Assembly (NCBI RefSeq): GCF_021462225.1
Contig: NC_061794.1
Location: forward strand, 17,997,784 to 18,061,783
Source: Girardinichthys multiradiatus
Lineage: Eukaryota; Chordata; Actinopteri; Cyprinodontiformes; Goodeidae
Reading direction: 5' to 3'
DNA: 64,000 nucleotides
Below are positions 34,695 through 52,400 of the stretch, piece by piece. The notes beneath the pieces are model-generated. The model ran no database searches. It was not told the origin of the DNA and saw nothing but the letters and a program-made list of their open reading frames with translations. How positions within the stretch are numbered: the stretch's first letter is position 1; each line of letters begins with the position of its first letter. The position numbers and the translations under genes were made by a program.

Positions 34695-36225
34695 TGACCA
34701 AAAGTTTGGACACACCTTCTCATTCAAAGAGTTTTCTTTATTTTCATGACTATGAATATTGTAGCTTCACACTGAAGGCATCAAAACTATGAATTAACAC
34801 ATGTGGAATTATATACTGAACAAAAAAGTGTGAAACAACTGAAAATATGTCTTATATTCTAGGTTCTTCAAAGTAGCCACCTTCTGCTTTGATTACTGCT
34901 CCGCACACTCTTGGCATTCTGTTGATGAGCTTCAAGAGGTAGTCACCTGAAATGGTTTTCCAACAGTCTTAAAGGAGTTCCCAGAGATGCTTAGCACTTG
35001 TTGGCCCTTTTGTCTTCACTCTGCGGTCCAGGTCACCCCAAACCATCTCGATTGGGTTCAGGTCCGTTGACTGTGGAGGCCAGGTCATCTGGTGCAGCAC
35101 CCCATCACTCTCCTTCTTGGTCAAATAGCCCTTACACAGCCTGGAGGTGTGTTTGGGGTCATTGTCCTGTTGAAAAATAAATGATGGTCCAACTAAACGC
35201 AAACCGGATGGAATAGCATGCCGCTGCAAGATGCTGTGGTAGCCATGCTGGTTCAGTATGCCTTAAATTTTGAATAAATCCCCAACAGTGTCACCAGCAA
35301 AGCAGCCCCACACCATCACACCTCCTCCTCCATGCTTCACGGTGGGAACCAGGCATGTAGAGTCCATCCATTCACCTCTTCTGACACGGTGGTTGGAACC
35401 AAAGATCTCAAACTTGGACTCATCAGACCAAAGCACAGATTTCCACTGGTCTAATGTCCATTCCTTGTGTTCTTTAGCCCAAACAAGTCTGTTCTGCTTG
35501 TTGCCTGTCCTCAGCAGTGGTTTCCTAGCAGCTATTTTACCTGTTCTCTAATCTGAGCTGCTGTTAACCTGCAATTTCTGAGGCTGGTGACTCGGATGAA
35601 CTTATCGTCCGCAGCAGAGGTGACTCCTGATCTTCCTTTCCTGGGGCGGTCCTCATGTGAGCCAGTTTCTTTGTAGCGCTTGATGGTTTTTGCGACTGCA
35701 CTTGGGGACACTTTCAAAGTTTTCCCAATTGTTCGGACTGACTGACCTTCAATTCTTAAAGTAATGATGGCAACTCGTTTTTCTTTACTTAGCTGCTTTT
35801 TTCTTGCCATAATACAATTTCTAACAGTCTATTCAGTAGGACTATCAGCTGTGTACTATATCCACCTCCTGCACAACACAACTGATGGTCCCAACCCCAT
35901 TTATAAGGCTTGAAATCCCACTTATTAAACCTGACAGGGCATACCTATGAAGTGAAAACTATTTCAGGTGACTACCTCTTGAAGCTCATCAACAGAATGC
36001 CAAGAGTGTGCGGAGCAGTAATCAAAGCAAAAGGTGGCTACTTTGAAGAACCTAGAATATAAGACATATTTTCAGTTGTTTCACACTTTTTTGTTCAGTA
36101 TATAATTCCACATGTGTTAATTCATAGTTTTGATGCCTTCAGTGTGAAGCTACAATATTCATAGTCATGAAAATAAAGAAAACTCTTTGAATGAGAAGGT
36201 GTGTCCAAACTTTTGGTCTGTACTG
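34691..36225 (-). mobile_element. Tc1-like element, copy 1, with long inverted repeats; transposase broken
   Basis: Both ends carry gaccaaaagtttggacacac-type termini. The inversion extends inward for more than 250 bp (34691-34960 against 35955-36225), including the last codons of the transposase in both arms. On the minus strand the transposase is in pieces: 35810-35532 (N-terminal, EGQSVRTIGKTLKVSPSAVA), 35551-35270 and 35229-34969 (FQQDNDPKHTSRL and STDLNPIEMVW). Relative to copy 2 it lacks about 100 bp between the DNA-binding and catalytic parts (near 35540-35550). It shares with copy 2 a stop just after DLFKI-type coding near 35265. Confidence 0.88.
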
Positions 36226-36236
36226 TATATATATAA

Positions 36237-36452
36237 CCTTTAATGAATATGTCAAAACAACATCCAGCTGTTTGTATTCTAACATCTCAGTTGTTTCAAA
36301 CATTTCCTCTCTCATGTTGCTGGCTAGAAAACGAGTCGCTAACGAATTCAGGTGTGCTATCGGTGCTGAATGCAGGAGTTGTAGCCGTAGATCTGAGGCT
36401 GATGAAAATTGTGCCTCTTCAGCCTTGATCTGGTGCTTCACCAGACTGGAAG
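36237..36452 (-). mobile_element. Fragment of BED-finger (hAT-like) element between two Tc1 copies
   Basis: This piece is the inverted, near-identical match of about 40600-40815. On the minus strand it encodes TSSLVKHQIKAEEAQFSSAS and following residues, part of the same BED-type zinc-finger open frame seen at 40416. It joins copy 1 at the same TATATATATAACC junction that is present near 40812-40826, and joins copy 2 abruptly at 36452. It is neither complete nor functional. Confidence 0.8.
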
Positions 36453-37816
36453 TATTCACTTCACAGGTGTGCCCTGTCAGGTTTAATAAGTGGGATTTCA
36501 AGCCTTATAAATGGGGTTGGGACCATCAGTTGTGTTGTGCAGGAGGTGAATATAGTACACAGCTGATAGACCTACTGAATAGACTGTTAGAATTTGTATT
36601 ATATCAAGAAAAAAGCAGCTAAGTAAAGAAAACCAAGTGGCCATCATTATTTTAAGAAATGAAGGTCAGTCAGTCGGAACAATTGGGAAAACTTTGAAAG
36701 TGTCCCCAAGTGCAGTCGCAAAAACCATCAAGCGCTACAAAGAAACTGGCTCACATGAGGACCGCCCCAGGAAAGGAAGATCAAGAGTCACCTCTGCTGC
36801 GGACGATAAATTCATCCAAGTCACCAGCCTCAGAAATCGCAGGTTAACAGCAGCTCAGATTAGAGAACAGGTCAATGCCACACAGAGTTCTAGCAGCAGA
36901 CACATCTCTAGAACAACTGTTAACAGGAGACTGTGTGAATCAGGCCTTCATGGTAAAATAGCTGCTAGGAAACCACTGCTGAGGACAGGCAACAAGCAGA
37001 AGAGACTTGTTTGGGCTAAAGAACACAAGGAATGGACATTAGACCAGTGGAAATCTGTGCTTTGGTCTGATGAGTCCAAGTTTGAGATCTTTGGTTCCAA
37101 CCACCGTGTCTTTGTGCTGCACAGAAGAGGTGAACGGATGGACTCTACATGCCTGGTTCCCACCATGAAGCATGGAGGAGGAGGTGTGATGGTGTGGGGT
37201 TGCTTTGCTGGTGACACTGTTGGGGATTTATTCAAAATTTAAGGCATACTGAACCAGCATGGCTACCACAGCATCTTGCAGCGGCATGCTATTCCATCCG
37301 GTTTGCGATTAGTTGGACCATCATTTATTTTTCAACAGGACAATGACCCCAAACACACCTCCAGGCTGTGTAAGGGCTATTTGACCAAGAAGGAGAGTGA
37401 TAGGGTGCTGCGCCAGATGACCTGGCCTCCACAGTCACTGGACCTGAACCCAATCGAGATGGTTTGGGGTGAGCTGGACCGCAGAGTGAAGGCAAAAGGG
37501 CCAACAAGTGCTAAGCATCTCTGGGAACTCCTTCAAGACTGTTGGAAAACCATTTCAGGTGACTACCTCTTGAAGCTCATCAACAGAATGCCAAGAGTGT
37601 GCGGAGCAGTAATCAAAGCAAAAGGAGGCTACTTTGAAGAACCTAGAATATAAGACATATTTTCAGTTGTTTCACACTTTTTTGTTCAGTATATAATTCC
37701 ACATGTGTTAATTCATAGTTTTGATGCCCTCAGTGTGAAGCTACAATATTCATAGTCATGAAAATAAAGACAACTCTTTGAATGAGAAGGTGTGTCCAAA
37801 CATTTGGTCTGTACTG
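36453..37816 (+). mobile_element. Tc1-like element, copy 2, left terminus missing
   Basis: The right end (gtgtgtccaaacatttggtc, then tgtactg and TA) is complete. The left terminal repeat is missing, and the element starts inside its 5' untranslated part at the junction with the BED fragment. It lies in the same family and opposite orientation to copy 1. Its transposase frame is described separately. Confidence 0.85.
36601..37653 (+). pseudogene. Tc1-like transposase, one in-frame stop and lost start codon
   Basis: One continuous frame of 350 codons from the position of the expected start (now ATA, 36601) to the normal stop at 37651-37653, broken only by TAA at 37240-37242. The N-terminal helix-turn-helix (EGQSVGTIGKTLKVSPSAVA) and basic KGRSR are present. 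The catalytic DDE residues are recognisable in VLWSDESKFEIFG, FQQDNDPKH and LDLNPIEMVW. It would cut and paste its own element at TA sites; with the stop and missing start it cannot be made whole. Copy 1 carries the same stop. Confidence 0.85.
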
Positions 37817-38640
37817 TACATATATACATTCATTCATATTTATCCCCCCCCGTGGCAATATCTTCACACAGTGGATGTCTATTAGTTGGCATTTTGTTTA
37901 TTTTAATTTTATTTTACTTTCACCTTTTTTGTGTTTTATTTATCTAGGTCTGTAAGACCAATACACTTAAATGCCTTTACAAATTTTATTTATTCATTAC
38001 ATCTATTTGTCTTCAGAATTTTAAGGGCTCCATTTGTAATTGATTTTATTTTTCAATACTATGTGTTCGAATAAAATTTAAAAACACATGATTTAATGAA
38101 TTATGTATTTAATTTTCTTATATGTTAGGTGAATGTGTATATCGCTGTTTTATATATATTTAATATATATATTTAATTTATTTCTTATTTGAGTCATTTC
38201 TTTATTTTATTTGTAAACACTTTGCTTTGCAATGTTGTGTGTGTGCATAAATAAGGTTTCCGTGGTCTGACTGATTGAAACTATCATCCTAAATAAAAAT
38301 ATTTTGAGGATTCACTTTAGAAATACGTCAAATATAGAGTGCTTAAAAAAAGTCCAGTTTCCTTTTGGGGATATTGAAAATTCTTTTTGTTGCAATATAG
38401 TGCAAAACCTTTCGGCTATTTACCAAAACCCTGATATTTAAATACACTTCATACAACGTTTTAATCTTACATCTAGACTGGATTTGTATAAAACCAGGTA
38501 GTGAGTAAGTGCAGCTTAAATCTTTGCAATTCATTAAGAGAAAAAAATAATTATGAACTGAATAAATAAGTTGTTGATTGCTCTGGATAACACATGACAG
38601 TGTGTTTGTCTGCCACTAGGGGGCAGTATGGCTGTTTAGC
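37817..38640. other. AT-rich spacer, no gene seen
   Basis: Mostly A/T with repeated TATATATTTAA stretches. No coding pattern, terminal repeat or RNA gene was recognised between the Tc1 element and the prelid3b 5' region. Confidence 0.45.
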
Positions 38641-38760
38641 TGAAATACACCCAAAGAAAGACTTCCCTCTTTGCTTCAGTCGGTTTTCGTCCTTCTTCCC
38701 TTCGGTCACGCTGTCGTTAAGTCGCCGACTCCCGAGCTTCTGACAGAAAAGCCTGTAATA

Positions 38761-43108
<4,348 letters not shown>

Positions 43109-44775
43109 CCCCAACATTTCTATTAAATGTATTTTCAGCTTACTTCAGCACCATAAACTGACAGACTCAAACATGTTCCTTTGGAAGGGGCCCCCTCCAC
43201 TAATCTGCCAAAACAGCCTCTGGTACGTTCGTCTGTTCTTCCTCAGCAAGTCTGCACCGACTTTTTCCACTTGTCTTTGTGGGCAGTGACAGGGAACACT
43301 GAGTTAGCTTAAAAAAAACAGGGTTAAATCAGGCTGATGGGCTCATAGCACTCTCGTCTTGTGATGTAGACGTTTTTAAGAGTAATTCACACTGTGCCTA
43401 CACGTGCGCTCAGCAGCGTCACCTTTCCGTCCCCTTTGTCTCTGTCTGTAACATTTCCTTGTTGTTTCAAACCTTTGCAAATGGGTTGAGTACATTTTTA
43501 GAGTGTCTGGTCTTTCCTTGTACTACAGAGCTGAGAGTAACTGGAAGTAAAAAATCTCAGCAGCTGTTGCTGTTGGAGGGTTACATTTCTCTGCTTCCAG
43601 CGTGTGTTTGAGGTTGGTTTCTAGCAGTGTTGTGGATTAACACGGGTAGAATCAGTGACAGAAAAGGCAGATTCTCTCTGTACTTTTAGGCATCTGACAC
43701 TTCTGACTGGAGATTTCTCCTCCTGCAGTGACCCAAAGCAAACCACGCCACATGAGCAGAAGGTCGCATCGTAGAGTGTTGTACCTAAAACAAAGGCAGC
43801 TTTGACTTGCTTTGAGGTTCTCAATGATTAGAAAAGTGATACAGGTGCTGGTTTATCAGCATAGTTGATTTCTCTTATTGTGTCTCTCTGATCTATTTTT
43901 AAAAATGTAAAATGAGGTCTCTTACAGTGAGGGTAAGCTGTTTGGTTTACATGTTGCAGTTTAAGAATGTTCGTATTTGAATGTTTAACTTATTTTTAAT
44001 ATGTGAACTTGAAGTAGAAGACCTCGAATGGGGCACGTTTAAATGAGATATGTGGGTTCAGTGTTCACTGATGTCACAGCTCTGCAGCGACCGTACCAAC
44101 TTTCCTAATTTAATACCAGCCTCCACTTGAACCTGTATGCTTTGACCACTTCATCCTCCTGTTTGTAAATGTCAGTGTTATTTTTATTTGTTGGGGTGAA
44201 CACTTGTGAAGATTGTTAAACCGCTCGTTTCCGGAAGCTGTTGGCTTGTGGCATAAAATAAAAAAGGAGGAACATGTTTTATATAGTTTTTGTTCTAACT
44301 GAATCAAGGAGTTGCTTTAGAAGACTCGGCTAAACGCACAAGGATGAAGTGAGCTATGGAACCGTGTTACACTTTTCATGTTCTTCCTTCTTCCTCTCAT
44401 GGGAGAATTTGCATTTATACAAATGAAAGTTTACATGCAGGACGTTTGTGTTCAGACTGACTTCACGGTACACAAATAACAGAGGTTAACACCATCACAA
44501 GTCTACAGTCGTCAGTCTGATCTCATCATCAACCATAAACTGGTCTTTCATTCCAGCTCCACCTGTTCAAAAGCTGTTTTTAAAAACCATATTTGACAAT
44601 AATCTGTTTCATGTTGCGTCCTCCTCTGAACACAGTGTCTCCTTTCATGAAAGGAGAGTGATGTCTTCCTTCGGGGAACCTATTTATATTTTTATGGTGC
44701 TACATTCCAAGAATGTAAATGGATACTAATGAGTGAGCACTGAAAAGTTTCAAAATAAAGAAAAGTCATTGTTTC
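43109..44775 (+). other. prelid3b 3' untranslated region with AATAAA signal
   Basis: About 1.65 kb without transposon ends or other genes follows the prelid3b stop. A canonical AATAAA sits at 44754-44759 with a T-rich stretch soon after ('gtcattgtttcatcg'), the likely end of the transcript. Confidence 0.65.
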
Positions 44776-45084
44776 ATCGATGCTGTGGCGTGTGCTCTGT
44801 TTTAAGTGAATTACCTGTGTGAAAGTTAAACTAGATTCATACAGTTTTTTATAATTGCTAAAGAAGTATTTTATCCTTATTTATTTAAACAATTACATGT
44901 GTCTGCTTTAATGACACTAAAAAACAATCGATTATTATTTTTTTCTTAAAACTGTAGCCTTAGGAAGTCAGAAAAATGAATAAGATTGGATGAAGAATGT
45001 GGAAATTTGTCACTCTACATTAGCCGCCTTTTACAGTCCCCTCCACATTCACTGGCATGCTGGGAAAAAATGTATAAAAACAGT

Positions 45085-45195
45085 CTTAATTCGATTCAAA
45101 AATACTTTATGAATCTCAAAGAGAAATGAAATGTGGCTCATACAGATTTCTTCAAAGAGCCATTGTAGATGCTGATGGCTGTGTGCAGGTAGGAT
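45085..45195 (-). repeat. Short LINE 3'-end copy
   Basis: 'aattcgattcaaaaatactt' followed by 'ttcaaagagccattgtagat' and 'gctgatggctgtgtgcaggt' matches the 3' end of the retrotransposon piece at 25024-25200 in the same orientation. It is a 5'-truncated insertion, as is usual for LINEs. Confidence 0.65.
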
Positions 45196-45499
45196 AAAAT
45201 AAATTCACAATCTCTTGCAGAAAATAATTAAACTTTATTCTCTTAGGGGGTGCATCCTCCCTTTTACTAATATAGCATCTTTCAGCGCACAGAGAGAGGG
45301 ATCTTTAACTATTAATCTTTGCACAATTTTCTCCACTTTATACATATTCTTTTTTCTCTCTTCCTCAGCTCACAGGTCTTCTGTAGGATTTAGAGTGAAA
45401 CCATTTCTTTGTTGTTTTAGGAAAGATCCAGTGATGACCCATCTCTGGTTATAGAGTCCACAAAAGTTTTATTATCGGACGTCGTCGTCTCAAAGATTT

Positions 45500-45790
45500 T
45501 ATGATGCCATGCACAAAGCTTTTACAACTTTAGGAAGAGAAACAGGCCCACAGCATCACAGATCCTACACCATACTTAACAGTGGCCATGGGGTGCTTAT
45601 ACTCGACCTTTCACCTCAAATGTACTTGTAGTGTTTGTAGTTCAAAAGCTCAGTTGTAGTCTAATCTGACCTAAAGAAAGACCATTCCAGTAGAGTTCAC
45701 CTGTACATTTACCTTTTTGACGGTGGGACAGAAAAGCAGAGCATGCATTGCAAAAACCTAGTTAGCAAGTAGATTTCTAAGAGATGTTAT
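45500..45790 (-). repeat. Tc1-like relic
   Basis: Contains 'cccacagcatcacagatcct', 'aacagtggccatggggtgct' and 'gtctaatctgacctaaagaa'. These are degraded minus-strand versions of the HGGG and W-SDE regions of a Tc1-like transposase. No clear termini. Confidence 0.5.
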
Positions 45791-46456
45791 AGAGGCTTGT
45801 TGACCCCTTCCCACTGCAGTCCTCTAATAATAAGCTTTGGAGATATTCTTTATCTCTCTTATCATCCCGCTCTGTGTGTGAAGGTGTTATAAAGAGATTC
45901 TTGTCCAGAATGGAGCTTCATGTCTTATTTGTACCCCAGGAAAACAGAAAGTCATTGGTGAGTTGTTTCCCATTTAGCTACTCAGATGCTCCTAACCAAG
46001 TGATACATTTCTGAAACATATCGTTTTTAGTTATAGTATTTGATTATGAATAAATGAAAATGAATCAATGTACCTACATTTATGGTAAATCATTTTTGCA
46101 CAACTTTACCAGGGAAGTGTGGAGATATTCGGTATTTTCGTAATTCGCAATAACACCATGCAGTAAGTGTATTAATATTTAATTTGAAGCAAATACAGAC
46201 AGTACTCTTTCAGTTGTCGACCAGTTGTATATCTGAGCACCAGACTCACTAATGATGAGACATATTTGTGTACATATGTGTTCATTATCTGTTTAGGTGT
46301 TAGTCTATTGGATAGCAAGGCTTGGAAAGATGTGGTAGATTGAGGTTTACACAAGGTGCTTTTCCCTTGTGGAGAAAGATTTAGACCAAATCAGTTTAAA
46401 GGCTAGAAAGTTTGAGTATGAACCAAGAAAAAAAATCAATTTTACACATTTTATGT

Positions 46457-49400
46457 TTATAAGTAGGAGCGTCTATCTGTTTGCAGAGTCTCCGCATCTG
46501 AAGAAATGGCTACAAACCCCTGTTGGGAAGACAGACAATGATCAGTGAGACAAAAAAAACACCTTTCTTTTTAACCAAAGTTACATCCATATCTTGTCTC
46601 TATTGAATAGTTACCTTCTCCATCTTCAGAACTGTGTTGACAAGTTGTATGTGTTTCATTCTTGGTAAAATGATCCCTTTTCTCAGTGTTGCTGAAAAAA
46701 AGGAATACATTTCAAGACAAATACTTAGCAGCCTCTAATCTACAGTGGTTACAAGGACAAAGAGCATGATTGTTTCACACATATTTATTTAGTATCTGTT
46801 ATATCTGGGAGTTAATGAAGTAGAAATCAATCATTAAAATTGAGCAGTGAACAGGGGGATTTAACTAAAACTTACCGTTGACTTTTCCTAAGGCCAGACC
46901 CATTCCTGTCTTTACTACCTTTTCCAAAGAATCAGTCTGCAGACAGAAAAGCCATTTTGCACCTTAACCAACAACAAATCATCTACTTTTCATAATGTGC
47001 CACTTACCTTAAAGGCTCCAATTTCACTTGAGGCCAGTGTCAAGGTAATGCTAAAAGAGAGCAGTGTTGTTACTTTGGGTGGCATTCAAAGAATGGGTGT
47101 CAAATATAAAATTTTGATACAATTTTACACGCACTTATCTAATATCACAGAACCCATCAGCTTTCCTTTATCAATTATCAATTTACTGGTGATGTTAGAG
47201 TCCTTGAAGGGAAAAAAATGAAATGAGTTAATTTAGCTTGTTAGTATACACAATTTTAGCAGATTGAAACTAAATCGGTTGAACTTAAACATTTAAATTT
47301 CCTTCACTATGGTCTAAAATGAGAAGATAAAGGTGCATAAAAGAGATTTGTTGGTCATTCTTACAGATCAAACAGCAGATTTACTCACAATGTTGAGTTT
47401 GAACAGTGGGACCTGAGTACCATTTGGTTCAATGGCGACGGCCTTTGCACTGACTTGGGCCCCCAGGACAGCAGCGCCAGGCTGGAAGGAAAACACTGGA
47501 GCCTCTCTGGCGTACAACATAAGATTCATCAACAAACCTGGAAACATCTTGGGAAGCTGGACAGAAAGAGAGTTATATGTTTTAGCCTGAAATATGTTAA
47601 TAATATATGTTAATTAAAGCAGTTCAAAAGGAGGAACTTTCAATTGATACTTTTAGTTATACAATAACAGAAAGTGGTAGCTACTATGGAATACCAATAT
47701 AGACTAGTCTAATCGAGAAGAAGTCTCAATATTTTCATTTAAATCTTACTCATTACAATTAGTACTATAGTCTATGCTGAGCTAAGGTCTGGACCTGATT
47801 TAAGCCATAATAATTGATGAATGAGCTTTGATCTAAACCATACCATTGTTGCTCTGGCTACATGTTTAGGGTCTTTGTCCTACTGAAAGGTGAACTTCTG
47901 CCCTAGTCTCGAGTCTGTCTCCACTTCTAACAGGTTTCCTTCCAGTATTGTCCTGTATCTAGCTTCTGATAAACTCTCACCAGCTTCCCTGTCCCTGCTC
48001 AAGAAAGTTCGCTTGTTTCACAATTGCGATGATAGTGTTATCAGAATGATCTCCAACATCAGTTTTTCTCCACAGTGTTTTGTAGTTTTGAAAGACATTT
48101 ATCTGTTTTCTTTCACTTCACAATTTGCTACTTTCTACGTGCTTCTCTTTTACAAATTAGTTCAGTAAAATACACTGAAGTGTATAGTTGTAATGTGACC
48201 AACTGTGAGAAAGGTCATGGTTTACAAATACTTTTGTAAGGCACTGTAGGTTAGAAAGCTGTATCATGATCCCATTAAGTTTAATATTTTACTCTATTGA
48301 GCTGCAACACTTAGCTCCAGATGAGAGACATTTCACAGTGGCTGAAGTACAGTGTCTTGCGAAAGTACTCGGCCCCTTTGAACTGGTAAACCTCTTGCCA
48401 CATTTCAGGCTTCAAACATAAAGATATAAAATTCTAATGTTTTGTGAAGAATCAACAACAAGTGGGACACAATCATGAAGTGGAATGAAATTTATTGGAT
48501 GTGTCAAACGTTTTTAACAAATAAAACACTGAAAAGTGGGGCGTGCAATATTATTCGACCCCTTTACTTTCAGTGCAGCAAACTCACTCCAGAAGTTCAG
48601 TGAGGATCTCTGAATGATCCAATGTTGTCCCAAATGACTGATGATGATAAATAGAATCCACCTGTGTGTAATCAAGTCTCCGTATAAATTCACCTGCTCT
48701 GTGATAGTCTCAGGGTTCTGTTCAAAGCACAGAGAGCATCATGAAGACCAAGGAACACACCAGGCAGGTCCGAGATACTGTTGTGGAGAAGTTTAAAGAC
48801 GGATTTGGATACAAAAAGATTTCCCAAGCTTTAAACATCCCAAGGAGCACTGTGCAAGCAATCATATTGAAATGGAAGGAGTATCAGACCACTGCAAATC
48901 TACCAAGACCCAGCCATTCCTCTAAACTTTCATCTGGAACAAGGAGAAGACTGATCAGAGATGCAGCCAAGAGGCCCATGATCACTCTGGATGAACTGCA
49001 GAGATCTACAGCTGAGGTGGGAGAGTCTGTCCATAGGACAACAATCAGTCGTACACTGCACAAATCTGGCCTTTATGGAAGAGTGTCAAGAAGAAAGCCA
49101 TTTCTCAAAGATATCCATAAAAAGTCTCATTTAAAGTTTGCCACAAGCCACCTGGGAGACACACCAAACATGTGGAAGAAGGTGCTCTGGTCAGATGAAA
49201 CCAAAATCGAACTGTTTGGCCACAATGCAAAACGATATGTTTGGCGTAAAAGCAACACAGCTCAACACCCAGAACACACCATCCCCACTGTCAAACATGG
49301 TGGTGGCAGCATCATGGTTTGGGCCTGCTTTTCATCAGCAGGGACAGGGAAGATGGTCAAAGTTGACGGGAAGATGGATGGGGCCAAATACAGGACCATT

Positions 49401-52400
49401 CTGGAAGAAAACCTGTTGGAGTCTGCAAGAGACCTGAGACTGGGACAGAGATTTATCTTCCAACAAGACAATGATCCAAAACATAAAACCAAATCTACAA
49501 TGGAATGGTTCACAAATAAACGTATCCAGGTGTTGGAATGGCCAAGTCAAAGTCCAGACCTGAATCCAATCGAGAATCTGTGGAAAGAGCTGAAGACTGC
49601 TGTTCACGAACGCTCTCCGTCCAACCTCACTGGGCTCCAGCTGTTTTGCAAGGAAGAATGGGCAATAATTTCAGTCTCTCGATGTGCAAAACTGATAGAG
49701 ACAAACCCCAAGAGACTTGCAGCTGTAATTGCAGCAAAGGATGGCGCTACACAGTATTAACACAAGGGGACAAATAATATTGCACGCCCCACTTTTCAGT
49801 TTTTTATTTGTTAAACAAATTTGACACATCCAATAAATTTTATTCCACTTCACGATTGTGTCCAACTTGTTGTTGATTCTTCACAAAAACTTAGAATTTT
49901 ATATTTTTATGTTTGAAGCCTGAAATGTGGCAAGAGGTTGAAAAGTTCAAGGGGGCCGAGTACTTTCAAGGCACTGTATGCACTGTTTTTGGGAGCAGGA
50001 ATGGTCACTGTCACACTGTGGCTTTGAACTTAATCAACTCAAAAATACAACTAACTCTGAACTGATAAGCCTACCTGAGGAATGAACATTCCCATTGAGG
50101 AGGTATTCAGGTGAAAAGGACAATAAGGAGGCATCTGAAACCATAAAGCATCTCTTTAGCACCAAACATTTCCAGCAAACAAAGAAGTCAGTGAACACAA
50201 ATGCACAAAATGTCCTCCTCTGTTCTTTCTTTATGGATGCACCCACCATGCTGTCATTGATAAGGACTTGAAGCTGTCCTGCTGAGAAGTACCCAAATGA
50301 GGCAGAGTTCAGAGTGAACTCAGACATTCCCATCGACAGCATATAGCCCGCCTGCTCAGGCAAGGTGAATTGCTGGGCCACAAAGGGAGGCTCTTTGTGA
50401 GTTTTGATGCTGTAGAACTCCCCCTGTGAATAAAGAGATCACGGGTTTGTCATAAAACATGAATGCATGTTCAACATGCCACAGAGATAAAGATATTTAA
50501 GCTTGTCTGGTGCCCTGCTTCCATGTGTGTAACTTTACCTTTAACCCTAACTTCAGATTTGAAGCATCAACGACAGGGAGACCAGTGAGAGGGACGTCGA
50601 GAGTGAGAACTTCATTTACACCAAAGGAAACTGTCACAACATGAAAATTATTTTTGTATTTCAATCAGAATTTCTAAAGCCTTCAGTTAAAATTTAAGTA
50701 ATTTTTTAAGGAGGTTGCAATACCGTTCATAGCCTGTAGATGGTGGTCCAACTCCACGATGGCGTCCTCAACTTCAGGACAGATCTGAGGAGAAAACAAG
50801 ACAATGTTTAGATCTTTTAAAGTGAGCTTCGGCTAAGTAATTAAATATAAAAACAATCTTTACATAATTATGGTGTGCTGAAATACATACTGTATTTTGT
50901 ATTATCCCAATGACCTGTCCCTTGAAATACTTGACAAATGGCTGAAAAATCCAACTGTGGACATACAGCAAAAGAGGTCTTTTGCAGGTCTTTTATCCAG
51001 GCATCTTTGTGGGTTAGATAAGTCCCTTCATTAGTGTTTATTTCTGTACCTGGCTCCACCGGAGAACTGTATGTCAACATCTCTGACTGCAGCGTTACAG
51101 TTGATGTTGGTGACAGACAGATGCCCCTCAGCATCACTCCCCAGGTGCATAACAGAGGTCACATCAGTGTTAAATATAGCCATGTTGAATGATCCACCAT
51201 CATGTCTGGAGATTCAAAAGAAGATCAGTGATGTTGCTGAAAATTTCACCAATAGGACTAAGATCTGGTGACATACTAATGCTGCTTAACTTGAAGAGCT
51301 TTATATACAATAGCCTATATTTGATTTTGAATGTGCCTTACTAGTTGCAAAATAGTTTATATTCCTTGAAATTGTTTAGATTTTGTCAGGTTAAACCCCA
51401 TAAACTTATATGTAATTCAACTTAAATTCATTTGGTTATCTTTTTTGTTGCTTCCAGCTTCTATCGACTGATTTTTTTGCCCATTCCTCTTTGTAAAATA
51501 AAACCTTGGATGGAGAGTACATGTAAAAATATTTTTTCCATAGTTTTGCCATAGATTCTGTATGTAAGGAGTTGTCTTTTCTGATGACAATAACCTTAAT
51601 CTCCTCTCCAGTTTCCAGTCTTTTGCTGTTTCTGACAGGTTTTCTTCCAGTATTGCCCCATATTTACCTCCATCAATATTCCCACTAACTCTCCCCAGCT
51701 TCCCTGTTTCTGCTGAAAAAGCAGCACCACAGCAGTTTCAGGGTAATGTACAGTGCTGTTTTTTCACCAGGGTTTGCATGTAGGCCAAAAAGTTGAATTC
51801 TGGTCTCATCTGACCAGAGCATCGTCCTCCTCATTTGTTATGTCCGCTACAAGGGTTATGAAAAACTGCAAATGGGGCTTTTTATGGTTTTCTGTCAACA
51901 AAGACTTTCTTCGGGCCACTTTTGTGAAGTAAGAGATTTTTCCACATAGGCTTTGGATCTTTGCAGGTCCTCCAGATTTACTATGAGCATCCTGCCTGCT
52001 CCTGTTATTAATGCTGTTCTCGCCCGATTTGTTAGTTTAGATCGGTGACCATAAATGGCAGGGTTGCAATAATGCTATACTGTACAGCTTGGCAGTCCAT
52101 CACAGGATTACGTAGATACACAAGGCACAAACAACCATGTAGGCACACACTCATACCTAAGTGTAATTTAGAGTAACCATTTAACCTTACAGTAATGCAT
52201 TGTGGGCTGTGGGAAGAAGTCAGTGAAACCTCAAGAGAACCTGCATGCACAGGGAGAACATGCAGAACTCTATGCAGAAAGACACCATGCAGTCCATGTT
52301 AGTATTTATTCGCTAATTTTCTTTGACCAACCTCTGATGCCTTTACAGCACACCTCTTATACTGACAATAAATTACACGCAGATGGATTCCATTTATTTA

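Noticed and set aside
36139..36622. 143- and 120-residue open frames across the BED fragment on both strands
   Set aside because: They run through transposon junctions; only the BED-type frame on the minus strand matches the copy at 40416, and it is a fragment.
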